Made by a program: the position numbers and the translations under genes. A model generated the notes under the pieces. It saw only the letters and a list, made by a program, of their open reading frames with translations, made no database searches and was not told where the DNA came from. Of a stretch of 64,000 nucleotides of DNA, positions 34,690-48,600 are shown one piece after another. The stretch covers positions 55,886,683-55,950,682 of the forward strand of contig CM065377.1 of the NCBI GenBank assembly GCA_033060915.1. The letters run 5' to 3'. Origin of the DNA: Euryodendron excelsum (Eukaryota > Streptophyta > Magnoliopsida > Ericales > Pentaphylacaceae). Numbering within the stretch: position 1 is the first letter of the stretch; every line of letters begins with the position of its first letter.

Positions 34690-35463
34690 GTCTTGTCTCA
34701 TATAGACCATATTTGTTTGGCAAGATTAGAATAAGGAAATAAGAAATTTTAGAACATTAAATTCGAGAATATTAACCTTCCCGTCTTATTTCATATTGGC
34801 AGTTTGTTTGGCAACATTGGAATAAGGAGATAAGGAATTTCAGAACATTAAATCTGTAATTACAAATCCCACGAAAAGTGATTTGGTAATTTGATCTCTA
34901 ATTTTGAATTCCCAGTTTACTTATCCTACTCCGTAGATAATTTAATATGTGTAAACCACATAATGCCACATTCGGATTGCTTATTTCAACACTTCTAGAC
35001 ATGAGATTACTGGTCACATCTTACAACGTTATCCCGCAAAACAAATACAGCTTAAGGACATGTTTAATTCAAATGTGGCACATTATTGTTGTGTCTTATC
35101 TAATACTAGCCATGTTTAATTCAAATAATATGACATATTATTGTTGTCTTATCTCATACTAGCCATGTTTGTTGGGTGACATTGAAATAAGGTGATAAGG
35201 AATCCCGAAACATTAGTTCCGTGATAACCAATCCCACAAAGAGTAGTTTGGTAATTTGACATTCAATTAGGAATTCCCGAATTGTTTATTCTACACCCAA
35301 GATAATTTAATTTTGTGTATACAGGGTAATATGTCATGCCCGGATTGCTCATTTCGATCCTCTTTGTGCAATCAAATGCGAGATAAGTCTAGACATAAGA
35401 TTACTGGTCATATTTCACACTGCTATCCTGCAAAACAAACACCGCATAAGGACATGAAGGTCC
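34690..35463. repeat. Cluster of related MITE-like copies
   Basis: Three copies follow one another: a partial one from 34705, and fuller ones at about 34797-35060 and 35165-35463. Each begins with gtttgttggg/gtttgtttggcaacattg and contains aaggaat..cgaacatta, aatcccac..a.agt..tttggtaatttga and a gcaaaacaaacaccg..taaggacatg end. Between the last two lies a tandem pair of about 53 bases (35058-35109 and 35110-35163; catgtttaattcaaat ... ctaatactagc). Copies of the interior also occur near 9338 and 12985 in the opposite orientation. Confidence 0.6.
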
Positions 35464-35774
35464 CCACAACTTAGAACAGCTATTCTACAAAGTAAAGGTA
35501 CACAAAGCTATAGAAAGTAGAAAAAAGTGGGTGAGTGGTCACAGGATCTATCTCCCAAGGCGGGCCTTTGTTTTGAAAAAATAAAACTGGCACAAACCCA
35601 ATATGAAACCCACGTTCCCAATAAACAGCCTAACCGTCCCTCAACTGCTTCCTCAAAACCCAACCACCACTCCTCCATTTTCACTTCTTTCTTATCATCA
35701 TCTTCCTCTCCTCTGCAAAACCCAACCTCAAAAAATCAAACTCCGCCTTAAATCCAACAAAGTTTCAGCAGAAA

Positions 35775-37037
35775 ATGATGAAGTGGGGCAGAAGGAAACC
35801 TTCCCCATCTTCACCGGCTCGGGCTTCTTCCATGTCTCATGTCTTTCCCATGTCCTGGCTCTCGAAGTTCAAGCAAAAGGGCAACAATTCAGAGCAAAAG
35901 GTGAAACCGAATTTGGCGTCTCAGAGTAGGCCGACGCCTGGTAGTTGGAAAAACGGTCGGTTCTACGGCGGAGATGATGACTCTTATTGGAGGCTTTCGT
36001 TCGGGGAGGAGAGGGTTGAAGGTGAGAAAAGTGCAGGTGGGTTGAAGTCAGTTCGGTATGACTCAGACGATGAGCTTGAATTTCCATTCTCGAGTTGCCA
36101 GAAGTGCAGGCCGGTTGGAACCAAAGCGGCTGGACGAGAAGAGATATGGAAGTTCAATGACATGGTTTCGGGTACAAGAAAGATGAGAGAATCGCCTCAA
36201 AGTGTGGAGGTTTCACCAGAAACTGTTACATGTAATAGAGGGGGAAAAGAAAGAGAGGGTGCAGAATTCAAAGTACCAAGGAGAAAAGCTGTGAAAGATA
36301 AAAAATCGAGGAAAACAAGTCGAAGAGTTTTGGAAGAGAAGCGGGCAGAATCGGAAAGACAATCAGATAAATCAGAAGAGATGGCTACGATCCCTGAGGA
36401 AAAAGATATCTTTGAACTGGAACCAAGAAAACATTGCTATGTCTCTTCTGTGAACTCGAGGAATTCCAATCTGAAAACAATTGAAGAAGATTCTGCGTTT
36501 GAAGCTCTGAACTTGAAGGAAACAGATAGGTTATCCGAAGAAAAATTGAGTTCAGAGTGGCAGAAATTGAAGAACATGAAAGTCAAAGAACTAATGTCAA
36601 AGAGTGAGAAACAGAGGAAATCTGTTTACATAAGCAGGGAACCACAGAGCAGAACAAAACAGAGTGGCAAAGTAAGAGCTTACTCTCCAAGAACAGCTGC
36701 CAGGATTGAATGCAAAATCAAAGCTCTTGAAGACATGAAGAAAGCAAAAATGAAGATGAAGAAGAAGATGAAAGCAGTTGAAGAAATAACAACCTTTGAC
36801 AGCTTCGCTGTCATGAAAAGCTCGTTCGACCCTCAACAGGACTTCAGAAATTCGATGATTGAGATGATCACCGAGAAAGGGATCAGGAGACCAGAAGAGC
36901 TTGAAGAACTCCTAGCTTGCTATCTAACGTTGAATGCTGACGAATACCACAACCTCATAATCAAGGTCTTCCGGCAGGTATGGTTTGAGCTCAACCAGGA
37001 GTATTTTGGACCTGAATTACAGAATGAACGCAGTTAG
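35775..37037 (+). CDS. OFP5: OVATE family protein, OFP5 type
   Basis: A single-exon gene of 420 residues from ATG 35775 to TAG 37035. The start [13 protein letters not shown] and the [10 protein letters not shown] segment match the OFP5-type N terminus. The middle is highly charged with basic stretches ([18 protein letters not shown]) that may act as nuclear signals. The OVATE domain fills about residues 340-412 ([60 protein letters not shown]). OFPs are plant transcriptional co-repressors that bind KNOX and BELL homeodomain proteins and shape organ form. It is longer than Arabidopsis OFP5 because of the charged middle. It is convergent with the HSF gene, 1.7 kb away. Intact. Confidence 0.9.
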   Translation: MMKWGRRKPSPSSPARASSMSHVFPMSWLSKFKQKGNNSEQKVKPNLASQSRPTPGSWKNGRFYGGDDDSYWRLSFGEERVEGEKSAGGLKSVRYDSDDELEFPFSSCQKCRPVGTKAAGREEIWKFNDMVSGTRKMRESPQSVEVSPETVTCNRGGKEREGAEFKVPRRKAVKDKKSRKTSRRVLEEKRAESERQSDKSEEMATIPEEKDIFELEPRKHCYVSSVNSRNSNLKTIEEDSAFEALNLKETDRLSEEKLSSEWQKLKNMKVKELMSKSEKQRKSVYISREPQSRTKQSGKVRAYSPRTAARIECKIKALEDMKKAKMKMKKKMKAVEEITTFDSFAVMKSSFDPQQDFRNSMIEMITEKGIRRPEELEELLACYLTLNADEYHNLIIKVFRQVWFELNQEYFGPELQNERS

Positions 37038-38741
37038 CATGACTAGTTACTTCATATCATGATAATGAGCTAGTAGTCATTGTAAATAATTTACCCTGGT
37101 ACTTGTATGATAATGCTACTTACATTCAGTTTTACTTTCAGTTTTCTTCTATGGCATAAAAAAAAAAGAAAAAAAGAAATCTGATGCACAAATACAGCAT
37201 TACCTGTGTATCAGTTGCCAATGATGCAAATATAGGACTTATTAGATGGCTCTAATATTAAACCACAGATATACCTATATTCTTAGACAAAAATACAGCT
37301 TATGATAATACAGGACATTGAATATCATGACTGTTTGCACTCACATACTTGAAAAATCCAGATAGCCTATCAACTGTGGAAAATAGACAATGAGCTTTCT
37401 TTCACTCAGCAATGAAATTTCTGCCACAGCTGTAACAGATGGCCACAACAAATTTCTTCCTGCAATTTGCACCCATAACATTGCAACAGATTTAAACTAA
37501 ATATGAACTTAGCTACGATTGCTGGTAATAGTGACTGTTGTCATCGCAAATGCCATTTATGAAAAACAGATGATCTGTTGACAATAAATTTAGCTAGGAA
37601 CTTTGAAAGAGTCAGAACACAGTAATACATGCTTGTGCTGCAAAGTGAAACTATGGTGGTTACATAATGAAACCACAAAAGTTGGCAGAACAACCGCAGT
37701 TTATTCCAAATTTGGCTTCCTTGGAAACAAACACAACTGGAAAAATTACATAAACTTAGATAATAGAAAGATCTTCTGTTGGCTACTTGGATAACAGAAA
37801 GATCTTCTTTTGGAAACAAAGAGATCCAAGAAAGAAGAATTAAGCCAATTTTATACCAATTCTAATAAAAAATGAGTCCTGAATTAATAGCTATTGAAAC
37901 ATTGGCCTTCATAATTTTTGTGTTTGTCTTTCTGAATTATGCTCATTAACAAATCATGTCAAAAAGCAATCACCAACATCAGCAAGCTACATTGTGGACA
38001 ATCTCTTAGTTTAAGCTCCATCTAGTAATGGATAGATACAGGAGTTTTACCCAGAAGCCGGGCAGATATGCAAACTAAAGATAAATCCACCTTCCTTACC
38101 AAAGAAAGGAAGGATGATAGGATTCACCAAAAAATGGACTAGGCAGGTAAATGAAGAGGAAGAAGCGCAATGGAAAATAAAGTTGGATCAGTTGGTTTCC
38201 ATCCATGCAGACAAGAAAGTAGCTGTGATAGTAATTCTGATGGAACGACAAATGCAGCATGAAATAAGAAATTGTCAAGGTTTAGGGAAGCAACTAATTT
38301 TTACAATAAACATGTCAGTAACATGTAAAGGATATTGAGAGCATCAACAAAGGAAAGCAGAACAATTAAGAAAGTCTTTTGTATAGATAACGAATTAACT
38401 GAAAATGGTGTATTGAAAAAAAAAAGCCACTTCACATGCAATTTCTGTGACAACTCACTCACCAATGAGGGAGAATAGACTGATGCTAATAATGCAAATA
38501 TAAAGTTACACAAGTCAAAATATGAAAGCCTGATTGAATAATCATGATAAAAAACCAATGTTGATGGACAGTAAGAAAGTCATGCAATTAAACATGATGA
38601 TATCATTGATATGTACAAAGATGAAGAAACAACAACAGGAAGAGTTTTATTGTTTGACAAGACCAATCATCCGTGAATTTACAAGTCACCAAGACACTAA
38701 AAGTTAAAAAAAAAAAAATCAAACAAATAAACCAACTTCCA
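37038..38741. other. Region between convergent OFP and HSF genes
   Basis: This holds both 3' UTRs and nothing else I can support. The plus side ends with A-rich sequence at 37158-37177 and the minus side (HSF 3' UTR) starts at 38741. Short reading frames here lack domains. Confidence 0.5.
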
Positions 38742-40049
38742 TCAAGTTCGCTCTCCTGGAGTAAGCTGCCCCAACTGTTCTGCATGGTAATTTACACCCC
38801 TAGTATTCCACCAAAACTTCCCATGATTACTTTCATTTCTTCTGCCATCAGGATCTTTTCTTTCTGACTGAACTTCTAGTGCATCAGTTGAACCAGGATT
38901 CTCAGTCAGGAACTGTTCCCAGAATACATCATTGACACCAGTCGGCAAAATAGCTACAGGCCTAGCTACTTTTTCTTCTAAGGCAGCAATCTCGGGAACA
39001 ACAGGAGCAGCAGGCTCAGAATTCATGTCAATCCCAGAAGTTTTGGACCCAAAATCAACATTTTGTTGCATGTACGATGTAGCCAGGCTATCTGCACAAC
39101 TTGTAGATTCATCCAACTCCAGGGATGAATTTTGTCGCATGTAAGCTTGACCAACATCATGTACAATTTTTTCCCAAAATGTCAAGGAAGACTCCAACTG
39201 CTCAAACAATTCCTTGTCTAATATTGAAAAAGAAGTAGCATTTAAATTTTCCCTCATCACAATTTGGGAAGTCCCCTTCTGATTATCTTCCATGCTGGCT
39301 TCATCATGTAAACAATTGTTTCTTGGGAACCTTCTCTTTCTTTCATGAACATCTGATTGTGGCACGAAATCCAATGCAAGCCCCGGTTTTTGCAATGTTT
39401 GAGCTAAGAAGGACAACATATTTTTCTGGCGTCGTTCCACATGTTGGAAATGCTCGGTCAACAACTGTTTTTGCAAATCAATCTCTTGTTGCTTCTGTTT
39501 ATGCAACTCCAAAAGAAGTGATTCTTTCACACATTTTATCCTCTCAACTTCATCCTTGTATGCTTGTCTTTCTGATTCAGTTAATGAAGATGAAGTAGTT
39601 CCTTGTCCTTGGGGATTCTGTAAGGAATGGCTGTGAACAGGCTTGCGTCTGTGAATGTTCTTCAAAAGTTGTGGTTGTCCTCTTACAAAATCCTCATTTG
39701 CAAATTCCCATTGCTCCGGATCAGCTTTTCTAAAACCCTGGCAAAGGGAAAAGAAACAATAACAAACAGCAAAAATAAATATGAATGTACACAGAATCAT
39801 CGGAAAAAAGTACTGAAATATCACTTGGCTTACGTATGTATTGAGCTGTCTGACAAAGCTGGAGAAATTATTGTGCTTGAAGAAACTGGGGAGCAAAACT
39901 CTAGCGAATTCTGGTGGATTCCACACAATAAAACTTCTATTACTTTGACTCCAAGAGACAATGGAGTCAGTGGAAGGATCGTCCACCATCTCATAGGCCT
40001 TGGTGATGAAAGGAGGCAGTGCATTTGAACTGCATTGAGTTTCATCCAT
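38742..40049 (-). CDS. HSFA4: Heat stress transcription factor, class A4
   Basis: A two-exon gene on the minus strand, 403 residues. Exon 1 is 39834-40049 (ATG at 40049) and exon 2 is 38742-39737, with a 96-base intron (GTAAGC...CCAG) that splits the DNA-binding domain exactly between NTY and GFR, the usual position for plant HSFs. Domains in order: DNA-binding domain about 12-103 ([34 protein letters not shown]), heptad HR-A/B about 125-185 without the insertion of class B, a basic NLS (ERKRRFPR), AHA motifs ([11 protein letters not shown], and [12 protein letters not shown]) and a C-terminal export-like signal ([13 protein letters not shown]). These AHA motifs point to class A4 rather than A5. 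It activates heat- and oxidative-stress genes by binding heat shock elements. Reading through the intron is open but not the true protein. Confidence 0.92.
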   Translation of the reverse strand: MDETQCSSNALPPFITKAYEMVDDPSTDSIVSWSQSNRSFIVWNPPEFARVLLPSFFKHNNFSSFVRQLNTYVSQVIFQYFFPMILCTFIFIFAVCYCFFSLCQGFRKADPEQWEFANEDFVRGQPQLLKNIHRRKPVHSHSLQNPQGQGTTSSSLTESERQAYKDEVERIKCVKESLLLELHKQKQQEIDLQKQLLTEHFQHVERRQKNMLSFLAQTLQKPGLALDFVPQSDVHERKRRFPRNNCLHDEASMEDNQKGTSQIVMRENLNATSFSILDKELFEQLESSLTFWEKIVHDVGQAYMRQNSSLELDESTSCADSLATSYMQQNVDFGSKTSGIDMNSEPAAPVVPEIAALEEKVARPVAILPTGVNDVFWEQFLTENPGSTDALEVQSERKDPDGRRNESNHGKFWWNTRGVNYHAEQLGQLTPGERT

Positions 40050-41300
40050 TGTTATTCAAAACCAGAACAGCTTCAAATTAAGAAACCAAAAACAGATCAT
40101 CAACCACGAAGACCTACAAATTAGTTAGCAAGCCCTGAATTCCCTCCTCAAGTTTTTCAATCCCAATCAAGTCAAAGCCTTTTACGTCAAAGCACACAGA
40201 ATAATTTCCTCTGAGAATGCTTTGAAATTCAAATAGCACGAAATTCCGATTAAGTTGCCCCAAACAATCAGATTCCCAAGCTTGCTCACAACTGTCCAAG
40301 TCCCAGGCTTCTCACCCATATAACCAAGAAGTTGAAGCCAACACCACCATTCCTATCCAAATTCAACCACAATAACAACATCACCAACCTCCTTACATAC
40401 CCAAATTCAACAAATCAATCACAAACCCATCATGCACCATCTCAACTCCTCAAAATTCAACTAAATCAAAGTCCCTTTCTCGGCCAAATCAAGCTATCTC
40501 CAGCCGTACAAGAATTGAAAAAGAGCAAATTTGCAAATCAAATTCAAAAACCCAACAAACAACGACCCACCAAATCACAAGCAAAACAAACCCAGCTCAA
40601 GGTATGTTGCACAATGGTCCCCTGTATTCACACACACAGAAATACAAACAAACAGTTATTTTTTTCTCTTTCTGTCTCTATATTACTTGTAAAACTCAAA
40701 CATCAAAGTCGTTAAAACACATCATCCTTGTCTGAAACGTAAAGCAAAAGCATCAAATTTTCAATATTATACACCAACATGCACTTATAAATATATTCGC
40801 ATATGTATGTGTATCTATGTACACATGCATATAAAAAGGGTACTTCAGGTGTTCGAGCTTTTACCTGACAGAGAGAGAGAGAGAAACCCCGAAATCCGAA
40901 GTTGCAGAGAAGGGTCTGGAAGCCTAAAATTTGCTTTATTGGGATAGGTGAGAATAGAATTTCGGGGGGTTTTCCCCAGGGTTTTACAGGAACTGAAAAC
41001 GAATTTCAAACAAAAAAAAATTATCAAAACAAAAAACGAAATTGAAAGATATTAAAAAACTTTCTTTTCTTGTTTCCGAGAATGTCGATGATTGTCCTAT
41101 TTAATATACACTGCAAACTCAGTCACCGGAACGGTGTCGTCGGATTGGATCGGACGTGATATGGAACATGGGGTAATGGTTGATTGTGATATTTCCTCCT
41201 AATCTTCTCCCAAAGCTAGACAAAACCTACAAATATATAGAGTATATGTAGCTCAATATATATATATATATAATATATATAGCTCTGTAATGTCTCGCTC
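40050..41300 (-). promoter_or_regulatory. HSFA4 5' leader and promoter
   Basis: On the minus strand a CTCTCT tract (40868-40885) is followed by CAG|GTAAAAGC at 40865/40864, a good intron donor, and an acceptor-like TTTCTTAATTTGAAG ends at 40071, so a 794-base intron in the 5' UTR is possible. TATA-rich sequence lies at 41235-41280. No long upstream reading frame is supported. Confidence 0.4.
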
Positions 41301-44300
41301 TCTGACGTGTGTGCTTTGGTGGCTTTATAGCTGAGAAATTATTCGGTTCCTTGTCCAAGGGACCTTCACCTTGCTTCTCAAGCAACGATGGCCATGTTAT
41401 CCTTAAGTAGGGTAGAGTAGGGTAATGTCGATGGCTCGTTAAGCCTGCCATTATTTATAGGATTTAAAAATTATTTTTGACCCGATAATATTAATAGACT
41501 AATAGGTTAATTTAAAACTGGGTCTGGTCCAAAATATATTTAGTATCATGTATTTATACATTTAATATATTGTATGTATTTAAATTTTGTATATAAAAAT
41601 ATAAATCACTTTAATTAATGCATAAATTTTATTCAACGTGTGACAAATCTTTTTATAAAAACACTTTTAGATTAAATGGGCTAGCTTGAGAATCTAATGT
41701 TTATTTTGGACAAGATTGAAATTTAATTTTAAACTCAATTAAAATTATTATATATGTGTAGGCTCAGTCCAGTCAATATCCACTTCTATCCTCAATAACT
41801 TGGTCTTCAAAGTTGCTGAATAAGGTTGAGAATTTGAATTAATAATCCCATCTTAATTTCACGATCTGGTCTTACTATGTATTTGTTTTTGCAAAAGAGA
41901 GTTTGTATAAACAATGCGGAAGGGACCTTTTTTTATCCATAATTAAGAGATTTGGCCATCTCGGTTTCTTCTTTTAAAACGTAAGAGACTTACAAGAGTG
42001 GAAGCATTCTATGAACGTGCATCTACATGTGGTGTGACCCTAAACAGTATACTTTTTTATTTCTTTCTTTTGGCAATCCCCAATGACAACCGTTAGCCAT
42101 CAAATTAATGAAGTTGTTGGTTCATAATTCGAAGTTTTAAGCATCTTATTATTTTATGTTAGTTTATATAGTTTATTCATTTATGCAACTAGATTGTTAT
42201 ATATATTATATGCAATGAACGTTTAACTTAAAAAAAAGTTTTGTTAACAGATAAAATATGTTTAACATCTGCTCTCAAAGCACACGTTAATATTTGCTTG
42301 AAAGGAAAGTAACAATGGTGATTAAATGGTATTTAAGTCATATTGAATGTCTAAGTTTGAGCCTCAATACTTGTATTATTGTCTTTTTTATACGGTTTTA
42401 ATAACACTAGCCCTAAGCAATAACTAATGTATACATACTTGTTTTTTGTTTTTAATTTTTTTTACTTTGAGTTGGGCCGGGTGTATTTCCTTGTGTTTGG
42501 GATCTGCAGTAATTTTAAATATTTATCTTGTAACTTCCAAATTTTGGTTAAAAACAGATAGTAAATACAAAAAAAAAAAACACTAGTTAAATAAGCTGAT
42601 CCAAATAAGTATTTAGGTTGCTCAAATTTTTACAATTAATTTTATTTTTGTCAAAAAAAAGTAAAATGTAAAGCAATAAATAAGTCTACTTGTTCAATAA
42701 ATGCCAAACATGCTTGACAAAAAGGGGTATTCCCACTTAAATTTCTTTGAATTCACCTCGATTTGTTTTTTCTTTTGTGGCTTGATTCTCATGCTACTCC
42801 ACCAAATAAATATTTGTCTTAGAAGTCCAAATTTTCACTAATTTTATCACTTTTCATAAAAAGAGTTTGTATTTTTGTTCGGTCCAAGTCTAATTAGTTG
42901 TCTTAAGCTAAGTATTGAAAGAAAATAAAATAAAATAAACAAAATTTAATAATAATGGAAAAGATTACAATATGTATAGGAGGCACTATTCTCACTAACC
43001 CCATTATTTCCACTCATTAAAAAACGCGTAGTTAGTCTCATCGATGCCAAGTGGTGTTGGTCGCGTTGGCCTCAAACAAACTCGTCTTAAATAATGAGAA
43101 ATTATCTAGTATGTTCAGAAAGTCACGTTAACATAATAACATGGTATATATTTGTTATCAAGTCAACTACAAGAGTAACAAACATGAACAAATTAGAAAG
43201 CGTTATTTATTTCATTATCCTAAAATTAGGTAATCAACATAAAAAATAGAAATATATGTTTACTTTTAATAGATCAGTCACACCACGTCATTATGCTAAT
43301 ATAGTGTTTCAAACTTACTAGATAATTTCTCCTTAAATAACATTGTATTATCTATTACTGTATAGAAATTGAAGTGCCCTCCAACTTTTGGGCTTTTGCT
43401 AGAAGTCTAGAACAAACTTTTATCACTTCACACAGCCTTAATTTTAATTTACAAATAAAAAGATAAAATGACTTCACAATAATTTTAAGTGCTTTTGAAT
43501 AAATTACGACACGCCCAATTATGGATGATTATCATATTTAACTGTCTTATTCATGTGACATTCATTTCGGTTTGAATTTTCTGAAATCTTATAAGATCTT
43601 ATTTAAAATCATTGAAGACATGTATATTTTACATAGCACCTTCTAGTATATAAAAGACAAAATATTGGGATTTATATAGTCTAAATAATTGTATTTATAA
43701 CCTAGTTATCATTCATGTAAGGCATAAAGTTTACTTGCCATTTTCATATGGTGAGACCTATTATGTAAGAGAGCCAATTGTGAACAAGTTTAAGAAAAAT
43801 TGTAAATCTCCCTTTCTAAAATTTCTTTTAAAAAAAAAATTAATGGAAAGCTACCTCTCTATTTTTTTATTTTTTTTATTTAGGTCAATTACATTTTGCA
43901 TCTTCGTATTTTACACTAAACTCTGTTTTAGGACCTTTATTTTTAATTGTAATAATTAAGTCCCTACATTTTTAATCTGTTGTAATATCAATTTTTTACT
44001 AACTTTTTTTTTTTAGAAAATAAAAGAGAAATTCTCATGTGACAAGCACATAATTTTTTTTTTAAAGAGCAAAAATATATAATTTAGCATTTTTTCATCT
44101 AAAGATTCACAAGTGTATCATGTGAATCAAATTAGAGAATTTTACATAAGCTTAGTTACATCATAAAGTTGATTAAACTAATGTTTTAGAGTGATTTTGG
44201 AGCAATTTGATTTTACATCTGTACCCTTTAATTTTGACTATGTGCTTGTTTACATGCAAATTTTTTGCCCATTTCAAATACAGAAGGTAGTAAAAAATTA

Positions 44301-45380
44301 ATATTGTAGTAAATTTATAAAAGCTTAATTGTTATAATAAAAAAATAAATATCTTGTCAGAACAACTTTTGTTTTGCTAAGGCAAAAACTAAAAAGTGAG
44401 TCAACACCGTCGCAATGAAGCAAACCATTGAATCTTGAAGGATATTTTTGTCCATTTACACTGAAAGAAAGAATGTGGCATGAAATGGAACTTAAGGAAA
44501 CATTTTTTTAGGTGAATTAATTCTTTCCCACTTTCGCAAAAAATAGGGTTCAGTAACTTATTGGGAACTTACCATTGGTTCTTACAAAACTAAACCTAAC
44601 AGTTTGTATGCTCTTGTTTTTTTTTTTTTTTCGGTGTTATAGGGTCATCGAACCTTTAATCACCACTCTCTCGAGTTCGTGCAAAGTTACGAGCTTGTGC
44701 AAAATAATTTTTAACACTATGCTAATACATTCTCAATATTTGACTAAAATATTTTGGAGGTAAGGTTATTGAAGTAGTAATAGTACCTCCACTTAGATTA
44801 AGAGGTAACGGGTTTGACACATCCTCTCCTCTCTATAGAGTATTAATCTTTCAATGTACACAAAATAATAATAATAACAATCTCATTTTGGGCAAAAGTG
44901 TGGGTGACTGAATCCAATATTTTGCACAGTAAATGACTGAAATCCATTATCACCAAAAAAAAAAAAAAAGTTTGTGAATATCATTTTCAGGCTTTCCCTT
45001 TCCTGAACATTAGTTCTACCAAGGTTGAATTAAATAATAAGCTTGAGTATTAATTTACGAGTAGATCTGAAGGTAGGAACTTATAAATAAATAATGAGGT
45101 TGATCGCATTGTAATTTTTCTTAACGAGAGAGAAAAAAAGGGCAAAAAGTAGCTTTCCCTCCAAGAAAATTAATTAAAGTCCCCGGACCCAAATCGGCAG
45201 ACTCCAATCGAGCTAATAAATGACAAGTCTTGCGTCCGCGGCGCACGTGCGGAGTTGTTGAGTTTTGGACAATGACAACAATGTGGTCCACACACTTATC
45301 GGATGTCTTTTTCTTTGCTGTATTTATTTTGATAATAACTTTGGACGACCATTCTATCACAGACCGTTTAAAACTTCGGG
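41301..45380. other. Intergenic, AT-rich
   Basis: No gene supported. It includes a MITE-end-like sequence at 42585-42612 (aaataagctgatccaaataag) matching the right end of the MITE at 16381-16575. Sequence at 44770-44840 (ctccacttagattaag, then gggtttgacacatcc) looks like a tRNA-derived SINE trace. Confidence 0.45.
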
Positions 45381-45409
45381 AAGGGGAGGAAAACTGGAAA
45401 AGTAAGAGA

Positions 45410-45640
45410 AAGTTAAGAGTCTGTTTAGAAGTGTTGTTAATTTTTATTTTTTGTTATATATTTTTATTTTTTATTTTTTATAATTTAATGATGGCATTTA
45501 TAAATTATCGTTTTACCAAAAGTACTATATTAATATTGTAGAATTAAAAAATACATCTATTTTAGTATTTTTTTATGTTTTTATTTTTAAAAAAATAAAA
45601 AACAAAAACAAAAAACAAAACCAAACGAACCCTTTGGTTT
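45410..45640. mobile_element. Short hAT-like MITE
   Basis: The left end AGAGTCTGTTTAGAAGTG and the right end, whose reverse complement begins GGGTTCGTTTGGTTTTG, form a weak inverted repeat around a T/A-rich interior (many ttttattttt / aaaaaacaaaaac stretches). No coding capacity. Confidence 0.45.
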
Positions 45641-48600
45641 TTTTTTTTGTTTATGTTTGATTTTGTTTAGGAAAAAAAATAAGGGACAATGAGAGAAAAG
45701 AAAATTTTTTCTTTTCACAAAATCAAATAAGAAAGAAAAAATAATTTTATTTCATTTTATAGTTTTCTCTCTTTTCCTTCCCTTTCATTTTTTCTCACCA
45801 ATTCCAAACAGGTGTTAGAGGTGCACAAAAGAAATGAAATACTTGAGAATTGAACAAACTTGACATTTATGAGTTAGTTTAATTCTGAGTGTGCTAGTGG
45901 TTCGGTTTGATTTTGGTTTTTCAATTGTCAACCCAAATGTCACCTAACCATAGTTGCCAAAACGGAGAACAGAAGAGGAAAAGTTAGGAGAAACGAAAGA
46001 CGGAAGCAGAAACGTTAAGGGAAACGAAAGCAAGAAACGACTAGAAAACTTAATAGGAAATTATTAGGAAATTTTTGCGAAATTCAAAGGAGACGTTAAG
46101 AAATTTAGTAGAGATCTTTGAAAAACTTAGTGGAAACCTAAATGAATAATTTCATAAATACTTAGTTAGAATTTAAGGAGAAAAAATATATAAAAATTCA
46201 TATTTTAAGTTTTCGAAACGTTTTTCCTTAGTTTCTGTTAAGTATTTCAAGAGTTTTTCAAAATGTTGTTTCAATATTTTCAAATGAGTTTTATACCGGT
46301 ATCAGAAACACATTTCTGAAAAACACATGTTTTTTTCTTTTAAAATGAGTTTCTCAAAAACTATAAGCTCCACTACACCCATGCGCACTCTAAATTCTAT
46401 AAGTGAGGAGTGCTAGATAGACTTCCAGTAAAATTATAAATTTAGTTTATATGCAATTTTGTTGTACTTTAAATATATAAGGATTATATTTTATCAATAG
46501 TTTTATTAAAAATTGTTCCTTGGATGCACATTTTGATGGGCTTTTAGCTTCTAGATTTTGTTTTTTTTTTTTAAATTTTTTACTTAGCTTTTAGCGTAAT
46601 AGCTAGTAAAGAAACGAAATCAAAAGTCAAAAGTGTGAAGCAAAAAACTCATAAAAGTTGCATAAAAATAAATTTATTTTGTTTTATCTTCAAAGCTATT
46701 TTTTAAAAGCAAGACGAGTTTTAGTTAGTTGAAATACTATTTAGCAAATTACGATATTGAATTATTACTAGACCAATATAATTCATCTGTTTCTGGATTA
46801 CTTTTATGGTCAAAAACACTAGATTCAAAATCACTTTTTCATCTATGAGAAGAAGGGATAATAAAATATATAGGAAGATCCTCTATTTTTATTGTCATGT
46901 TTCTAGATGATAAAATAAGGTATAATGTCACTTGATGGTTAGAAATTAGGTGAATGAAACAAAGAATTTTAGTTTCTATCCTAATTTTGGACAAAATACT
47001 ATAACAACTTAGTCGAGTGGTATTTGTGCTGTAACAACTCTGGCGGATAATTAGTAGAGTATTTTGTTAGCCTGTTTGGCTATACAAATAGAATAAATTC
47101 ATTTCTAATTGATAAATCCAAATTCATTAATTCATATTGAATAAACTTAAGTTTTCCGTAGGAACTTAATAGAATAGTTTACTAATATTTCAAATTTTCT
47201 ATATTTTTTTTAATTGTTTCTTTTTTTCAACCAAACATATGAATTAGCAAATTCATGGATGAGCCCATTTTAACATGGCTTATTTCACTATTTTGAGGAC
47301 ACCCAGGTAGCCCATAAAGTTTTCACCTAAATGTTTCTTAATGAGATAGTTAGTAAATACGGGGACGACAAAAGAACGATACGTAATACGTAGGTGTTTA
47401 ATATGATTTTTTTTTAAAAATACGGTAACAAAATTCTGTACAAAAATACAAGAACGCTAAAAATATGAATTTATTATTATATGGGTATTATACGAACATT
47501 AATTAAAAAGTCGGAATAAAAAATATGATAACATTTAAAAGTAATTTCTTTTTATATGTGTTAATAGGTAATATTTTTATCTCACATATGTTATTTTTTT
47601 TAAATAATATTTTTAACAAACAGCTAAATTAAGTGGTAGATAATAAATTTTATTTTATTATTTTATTATTTCAATACTTGATATAAGAATGCGTTAATTT
47701 ATTAATTTTAAATTTTAATTTAATAGTTGGAGTATTAATTTAATATTTGGCGTATTAATAAGAAGTTATAGAAAAGTAAATTTAATAATTTAAATATTCC
47801 AAGTATTAGAAAAATATTAGATATTCCAAGTACTATTACAGTTATATATTAAGTATATAATTAATAATATACCACAATTATATTAAATCATATCTAATTT
47901 TTAATCAAGTTTTTTTAAAAATATAATACATAAAATATTTAATATGTGTACTATACAGTTTAACTAAAAAAATGAGTATTTTTAATAAAATTTTACATCT
48001 GGATAAAAAATGAAATTTGTTTTTATTTATACATACGTACAAATATTATACATGAATAGTATAAATATTTACGAGAGCTCAAATCTTTTGTTGTATTGTA
48101 AATATAAAAATAACAAATAAGAACCTTGAATGAATAAGAAAAATGATGTCCTATTTTCAGTAATTATTTTATTGTCATTTCCTTTATTTAATTTTAATTT
48201 ATTTCCAAGTCTAATAAAAGCTTTGATATTGCTCTACTCCTTGTACACACAACCTCTTAAATCCACAAACTACAAGGCATTTTATGCTTGGCACAAGGCA
48301 ACTAGGAAAAAACGATGCCGTTTCTTCGTTGGACTTTATTTCCAGGTAGCAGCCCCACCTCCTCTTTGAAAAGACTAAACACGTGCATGACCCGCAATTG
48401 CAGGACAAAAGAAGTATTGGAGTGGCTCTATCGTAATTTTCTCGTCACTTACGGGCAAATGTAATCCACAACTGTATTTAGCTCGCTTTCGTCCCTAACT
48501 ACTCCATTTATTTGACTACTACTGGCTTCATCAAAACCATCTAGCCGGTTCACGCGTCGGTTCGCCCCCCAGCCTCCGATTTTCGATAATCTAAACCCGG

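Noticed and set aside
39738..39833. HSF read as one uninterrupted 435-residue protein
   Set aside because: The open stretch has GT-AG ends and splits the DNA-binding domain exactly at the conserved plant HSF intron site; its 32 residues are Phe/Cys-rich and foreign to the family.
39627..40028. Plus-strand 133-residue frame
   Set aside because: It lies antisense to HSF exon 1 and intron and has no recognisable domain.
40332..40715. Plus-strand 127-residue frame rich in Asn, Gln and Pro
   Set aside because: Low complexity, opposite the HSF leader, with no domain; it reflects CA-rich sequence.
45957..46270. Purine-rich GAAACG-type repeat as a functional array
   Set aside because: The units are irregular and resemble a decayed transposon; no clear period or boundary.
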